Assembly: GCF_000698555.1 (NCBI RefSeq)
Contig: NZ_JFHE01000003.1
Span: 186,001 to 250,000 of the forward strand
Length of the DNA stretch: 64,000 nt
Direction of reading: 5' to 3'
From: Caballeronia grimmiae
GTDB taxonomy: Bacteria; Pseudomonadota; Gammaproteobacteria; Burkholderiales; Burkholderiaceae
The notes below the pieces were generated by a model. The model was not told the origin of the DNA, made no database searches, and saw only the letters and a program-made list of their open reading frames with translations. Below are positions 59,937-64,000 of the stretch, piece after piece; the stretch's first letter is position 1, and each line of letters starts with the position of its first letter. A program made the position numbers and the translations under genes.

Positions 59937-60182
59937 TCAGTCGACGGCGTACGCCAGCTCGTGCCAGCGGCGAACCGTGCCCGAGCCCAACTGCCCGCGC
60001 GCGAAGCGCATCTTGCGGACTTCTTCAAGCGCGTGGGCGTCCTTTGCGGCATCGCCGCAGCTCATTTTCAGGACGACGTCCTGAACGTGCCCGGCGTCGT
60101 CGAGCAGGACGCGGACGATCGTTTTACGTTTCTGCGCGCCGGACGGCGCGGTGCGCGCCAGCAGTTTGTCGATCAAAGCCAT
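59937..60182 (-). CDS. Small protein, TonB-C-like
   Basis: 81 residues from ATG 60182. The stretch KRKTIVRVLLDDAGHVQDVVLKMSCGDAAKDAHALEEVRKMRFARG looks like the C-terminal domain of TonB-type proteins (strand-helix-strand with G-x-V at the turn), but the membrane anchor is missing. The ribosome site is weak. Gene likely, fold tentative, function unknown. Confidence 0.6.
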   Translation of the reverse strand: MALIDKLLARTAPSGAQKRKTIVRVLLDDAGHVQDVVLKMSCGDAAKDAHALEEVRKMRFARGQLGSGTVRRWHELAYAVD

Positions 60183-60254
60183 GATGAAATGCCAAAAGCG
60201 GTTGCATGAGCACGGCCGAAGCAAGCCCGGCCGGCTCCCGCATTGTAGGCCGCG

Positions 60255-61463
60255 TCAGCGTCGCCAGGCGTTCAGCACGACATGCGTGACGACGCCCGCG
60301 ACCAGGCCCCAGAACGCCGAGCCGATCGACAGCAGCGTGAGTCCCGAGGCCGTCACCATGAACGTGACGAGCGCCGGTTCGCGCTGGCGGGCGTCGTGCA
60401 TCGCGTTGGCGAGGCCGCTCATGATCGAGCCGAATAGCGCGAGCGCCGCGACTGAGACGACGAGCGCCTTCGGGAAGGCCGCGAAGAGCGCGGCGATCGT
60501 TGCGCCGAAGGTGCCCGCGAGCAGATAGAAGATGCCGCACCAGACCGCGGCCGTATAGCGCTTGTCGCGGTCGTCGTGTGCTTCGCGGCCCGTGCAGATG
60601 GCCGCCGTGATCGCCGCGAGATTCACGCCATGCGAGCCGAACGGCGCAAGTACGAGCGACGCGATGCCGGTCGTCGAAATGAGCGGCGCGGAAGGCGTCG
60701 CGTAGCCGTCGGCGCGCAGCACGGCGATGCCCGGCACGTTCTGCGAGGCCATCGCGACGACAAAAAGCGGCACGCCGATGCTGACGGTCGCCGCGAGCGA
60801 GAACGCGGGCATCGTGAAAACGGGATGCGCGAGCGCGACGTGAAAGTGCGAGAAGTCGAGCAAGCCGAGCGCACCCGCAACCGCCACGCCCGCGAGCAGC
60901 GTTGCCGGAATCGCGTAACGCGGGGCGGCGCGTTTGCCGGCGAGATACGTGAAGAACATCGTCAGCACCAGCGCCGTCTGATGCTCCGCCGCACGAAAAA
61001 TCTCGATGCCGATCTCGAACAGGATGCCCGCCAGCAACGCCGCCGCGATGCCCGCCGGAATGCGCTTCATCAGCGTGTCGAACCAGCCGGTGAGGCCGAC
61101 CGCCGTCAGCAGCGCCGCGCAGACGATGAACGCGCCGATCGCCTCCGCATACGGCACGTTCGGCAGCGACGACACGAGAAGCGCCGCGCCCGGCGTCGAC
61201 CACGCGACGACGATCGGCGCGCGATACCGCAGCGACAGTCCGATCGTGCAGAGCGCCATGCCCATCGACAGCGCCCAGATCCACGAAGAGATCTGCGCGC
61301 CGGTCAGATGCGCGGCCTCGCCTGCCTGGAACATCAGCACGAGCGAACTGGTGTAGCCGGTCATCATCGCGACGAAGCCGGCGACGATGGCGGACACGGA
61401 CGTATCGGAGAAAGGGCGAAGCGGGGCGCGCACGGCGTGCGCGCCGGAAGGCATGGCTTTCAT
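60255..61463 (-). CDS. benE: BenE-family benzoate transporter
   Basis: 402 residues with about 12 membrane helices. BenE signatures: SSLVLMFQAGEAAHLTGAQISSWIWALSMGMALCTIGLSLRYRAPIVVAWSTPGAALL, then GVPLFVVAMASQNVPGIAVLRADGY and FGSHGVNLAAITAAICTGREAHDD. BenE is a benzoate:proton symporter; no benzoate-degradation genes are nearby, so the substrate could be another aromatic acid. It follows the VWA-type gene in the same direction. Confidence 0.92.
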   Translation of the reverse strand: MKAMPSGAHAVRAPLRPFSDTSVSAIVAGFVAMMTGYTSSLVLMFQAGEAAHLTGAQISSWIWALSMGMALCTIGLSLRYRAPIVVAWSTPGAALLVSSLPNVPYAEAIGAFIVCAALLTAVGLTGWFDTLMKRIPAGIAAALLAGILFEIGIEIFRAAEHQTALVLTMFFTYLAGKRAAPRYAIPATLLAGVAVAGALGLLDFSHFHVALAHPVFTMPAFSLAATVSIGVPLFVVAMASQNVPGIAVLRADGYATPSAPLISTTGIASLVLAPFGSHGVNLAAITAAICTGREAHDDRDKRYTAAVWCGIFYLLAGTFGATIAALFAAFPKALVVSVAALALFGSIMSGLANAMHDARQREPALVTFMVTASGLTLLSIGSAFWGLVAGVVTHVVLNAWRR

Positions 61464-61482
61464 GCGGAGTCGTGGTGGTGGA

Positions 61483-62658
61483 TTACTTGGACAGCGCGCG
61501 CATCGCGCTTTCGAGGCCGGCCATCGTGAGGGCGTACATGCGGTTGCCGAGCACGTGACGGATCGCCGATATGGACTGACGATATTCCCACAGACGCTCC
61601 GGCTCGGGATTGAGCCACGCGTGATGCGGGAACTGATCCGCGAACCGGCGCAGCCACACGGCGCCCGCTTCGGCGTTGTTGTATTCGACGGAGCCGCCGG
61701 GCTGCAGGACTTCGTAGGGGCTCATGGTCGCGTCGCCGACGAAGATCAGTTTGTAGTCCGGCGTGAACTTGTGCAGCACGTCGAAAGTCGGCGTGCGCTC
61801 GGTGTGGCGGCGGCGGTTGTTCTTCCACAGATAGTCGTAGACGCAGTTGTGGAAGTAATAGAACTCGAGGTGCTTGAATTCGGCTTTCGCGGCGGAGAAA
61901 AGCTCTTCGACGCGCTTGATGTGGTCGTCCATCGAGCCGCCGACGTCCAGCAGCATCAGCACTTTCACGTTGTTGTGACGCTCGGGCACCATCTTGAGAT
62001 CGAGCCAGCCGGCGTTTGCCGCCGTGCTGCGGATGGTGTCGGGCAGGTCCAGCTCTTCCGCCGCGCCTTCGCGGGCAAAGCGGCGCAAGCGGCGCAGCGC
62101 GACCTTGATATTACGTGTGCCGATTTCGACCTGATCGTCGTAATCGCGATACGCCCGCTCGTCCCACACTTTCACGGCCGTGCGATTCCCCGCCGATTCC
62201 CCGCCGATGCGGATGCCTTCCGGGTTGTAGCCGCCATGTCCGAACGGCGACGTGCCGCCGGTGCCGATCCACTTGTTGCCGCCTTCGTGACGCTCTTTCT
62301 GCTCGTCCATCAGTTCCTTGAGGCGCTCCATCAGCTTGTCGATACCGCCGAGCGCCTCGATGCGCTTCTTTTCTTCCGCCGTGAATTCGCGCTCGAGCCG
62401 CTTCTTCAGCCAGTCGAGCGGAATGTCGAAGGCTTCGTCGGGCAATTGCGTCACGCCATGAAAGTACGCGCCGAACGCGCGATCGAACTTGTCGAAGTAC
62501 TTCTCGTCCTTCACGAGCGTCATGCGCGCGAGGAAGTAGAACTCGTCGAGGGAAGGGGAAATGACCTGCGCTTTCAACGCTTCGAGCAGCGTCAGGTATT
62601 CCTTCACCGACACGGGCAGCTTCGCGTCGCGCAGCGAGTAGAAGAAGTCGATCAGCAT
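61483..62658 (-). CDS. VWA-domain (CoxE-like) protein, MoxR partner
   Basis: 391 residues. The N-terminal half is helical with KEYLTLLEALKAQ and FYFLARMTLVKDEKYFDKFDRAF. The C-terminal von Willebrand factor A domain begins VKVLMLLDVGGSMDDHIKRVEELF and contains LIFVGDATMSPYEV. The MIDAS DxSxS motif reads DVGGS, with Gly for the first Ser. Such proteins work with MoxR AAA+ ATPases in maturing or remodelling targets; the MoxR gene lies upstream, beyond a GNAT gene. Confidence 0.9.
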   Translation of the reverse strand: MLIDFFYSLRDAKLPVSVKEYLTLLEALKAQVISPSLDEFYFLARMTLVKDEKYFDKFDRAFGAYFHGVTQLPDEAFDIPLDWLKKRLEREFTAEEKKRIEALGGIDKLMERLKELMDEQKERHEGGNKWIGTGGTSPFGHGGYNPEGIRIGGESAGNRTAVKVWDERAYRDYDDQVEIGTRNIKVALRRLRRFAREGAAEELDLPDTIRSTAANAGWLDLKMVPERHNNVKVLMLLDVGGSMDDHIKRVEELFSAAKAEFKHLEFYYFHNCVYDYLWKNNRRRHTERTPTFDVLHKFTPDYKLIFVGDATMSPYEVLQPGGSVEYNNAEAGAVWLRRFADQFPHHAWLNPEPERLWEYRQSISAIRHVLGNRMYALTMAGLESAMRALSK

Positions 62659-62683
62659 GGCGCGCTCCCCTTGGCGACGTGAA

Positions 62684-63274
62684 TCAGCGGTCCAGCCGAT
62701 GCTTCAGATGCGCGCGCACCGCCGGCCATTCCGATTCGATGATCGAGAACACGACCGTATCGCGATACGCGCCGTCCTTGCCGATCTGGTGATTGCGCAG
62801 GATGCCGTCCTGTTTCGCGCCGAGCCGCGCGATAGCCGCGCGCGACTGGTGGTTCATGAAATGCGTGCGGAACTCGACGGCGATCGCCTTCAGTCGCTCG
62901 AACGCATGGCCGAGCAACAGCAGTTTCGCTTCGGTGTTGAGCGCGGTGCGCTGCACGCGCTTCGCGTACCACGTATGCCCGATTTCCAGCCGCCGATGCG
63001 CCGCTTCGACATTGAAGTACCGCGTCGAGCCGACGACATCGCCGCTCTTCGGATCGATGACCGCGAACGGATGCGCGCCGAGCCGCTCGCGCATGTCGAT
63101 GGCCGCGTCGATGTAGGCGCGCGCCGTATCGGGCGAGGGCACGCTCGTGTACCAGAGCTTCCACAATTCGCCATCGGCGGCTGCGCTTGCCAGCGCCGCT
63201 TCGTGCTCGGCGGTCAGCGGCACCAGCTTGACGTGCTCGCCTTCGAGCGTGACGGGTTCGATCCAGCGGCTCAT
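62684..63274 (-). CDS. GNAT acetyltransferase, RimJ/RimL type
   Basis: 196 residues. GNAT fold with EHVKLVPLTAEHEAALASA, VVGSTRYFNVEAAHRRLEIGHTWYAKRVQRTALNTEAKLLLLGHAFERLKAIAVEFRTHFMNHQSRAAIARLGAKQDG split across motifs A and B. The RimJ/RimL group acetylates protein N-termini, and many relatives act on antibiotics or small amines. It lies 25 bases before the VWA gene and 33 bases after the MoxR gene, so the three probably form one operon. Confidence 0.9.
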   Translation of the reverse strand: MSRWIEPVTLEGEHVKLVPLTAEHEAALASAAADGELWKLWYTSVPSPDTARAYIDAAIDMRERLGAHPFAVIDPKSGDVVGSTRYFNVEAAHRRLEIGHTWYAKRVQRTALNTEAKLLLLGHAFERLKAIAVEFRTHFMNHQSRAAIARLGAKQDGILRNHQIGKDGAYRDTVVFSIIESEWPAVRAHLKHRLDR

Positions 63275-63307
63275 GCTTCGCGGTTCCTTTTGGTGGTCGA
63301 TGAACGA

Positions 63308-64000
<693 letters not shown>

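Overview
The window is dense, GC-rich bacterial chromosome. The gene families, the codon use and gene pairs such as htpG beside ubiC point to a beta-proteobacterium of the Burkholderiaceae, probably the Paraburkholderia/Caballeronia group. That assignment is inferred from recognised protein families, not from a database search. The window holds about 67 protein genes, one tRNA gene (Arg, anticodon CCT), no rRNA, no insertion sequence and no CRISPR array.

Layout. 1-6.3 kb: the end of a histidine kinase gene, a small Cas2/SinR-like protein, a membrane diguanylate cyclase, and an anion-type ABC transporter (duplicated permease plus ATPase). 6.4-8.2 kb: a hicAB toxin-antitoxin pair and two tandem paralogous lipoproteins. 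8.4-25.9 kb: an accessory stress island with two sigma-54 activators (8469-9536 and 11482-12885), an rpoN gene (17079-18566), otsA, a YihY-type membrane protein, and many small envelope or stress proteins (YqjD/DUF883-like, BON, DUF2383, glycine-zipper, DUF1488, DUF4142, PfpI, PEBP-like), plus an MFS exporter. 26-30 kb: a TetR regulator, shikimate dehydrogenase and 3-dehydroshikimate dehydratase, a quinate/shikimate catabolic set. 30-40 kb: tRNA-Arg, a DUF4239 protein, a methyltransferase, rubredoxin, the ABC-F ATPase Uup, and topoisomerase IV (parE-parC). 40-50 kb: a CopD-like protein, a GGDEF-EAL protein, PhzF, RidA, an aminotransferase, an EamA transporter, a VOC protein and a divergent MocR regulator. 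50-64 kb: htpG, ubiC, a DNA glycosylase, a spermidine-synthase-like protein, a DUF3311/MctP carboxylate permease pair, a FUSC protein, transaldolase, BenE, a VWA protein, a GNAT enzyme and a partial MoxR ATPase.

Main observation. I read seven -24/-12 (sigma-54) promoter matches in intergenic DNA of the 10-23.4 kb island. Each has the GG and GC dinucleotides at the exact 10-base spacing and each points at a gene start 35-175 bases away: a small membrane-protein operon (10153), otsA (13951), an acidic protein (15565), a BON protein (19081), a divergent pair (20586 and 20774) and a PfpI-led operon (23268). Two enhancer-binding activators and an rpoN gene lie in the same stretch. This looks like a self-contained sigma-54-driven envelope/osmotic stress regulon with its own sigma factor. 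It is a sequence-based inference that needs testing.

Other points of interest: a perfect 39-bp tandem duplication in the charged linker of htpG; a 26-bp repeat in three copies across the otsA stop codon; terminator-like hairpins sharing an 11-mer on both sides of hicAB; an attenuator-like hairpin just before the GGDEF-EAL start codon; 21-bp-spaced direct repeats between mocR and its divergent neighbour; and a 77-bp antiparallel overlap of the mocR and metallopeptidase-like genes.
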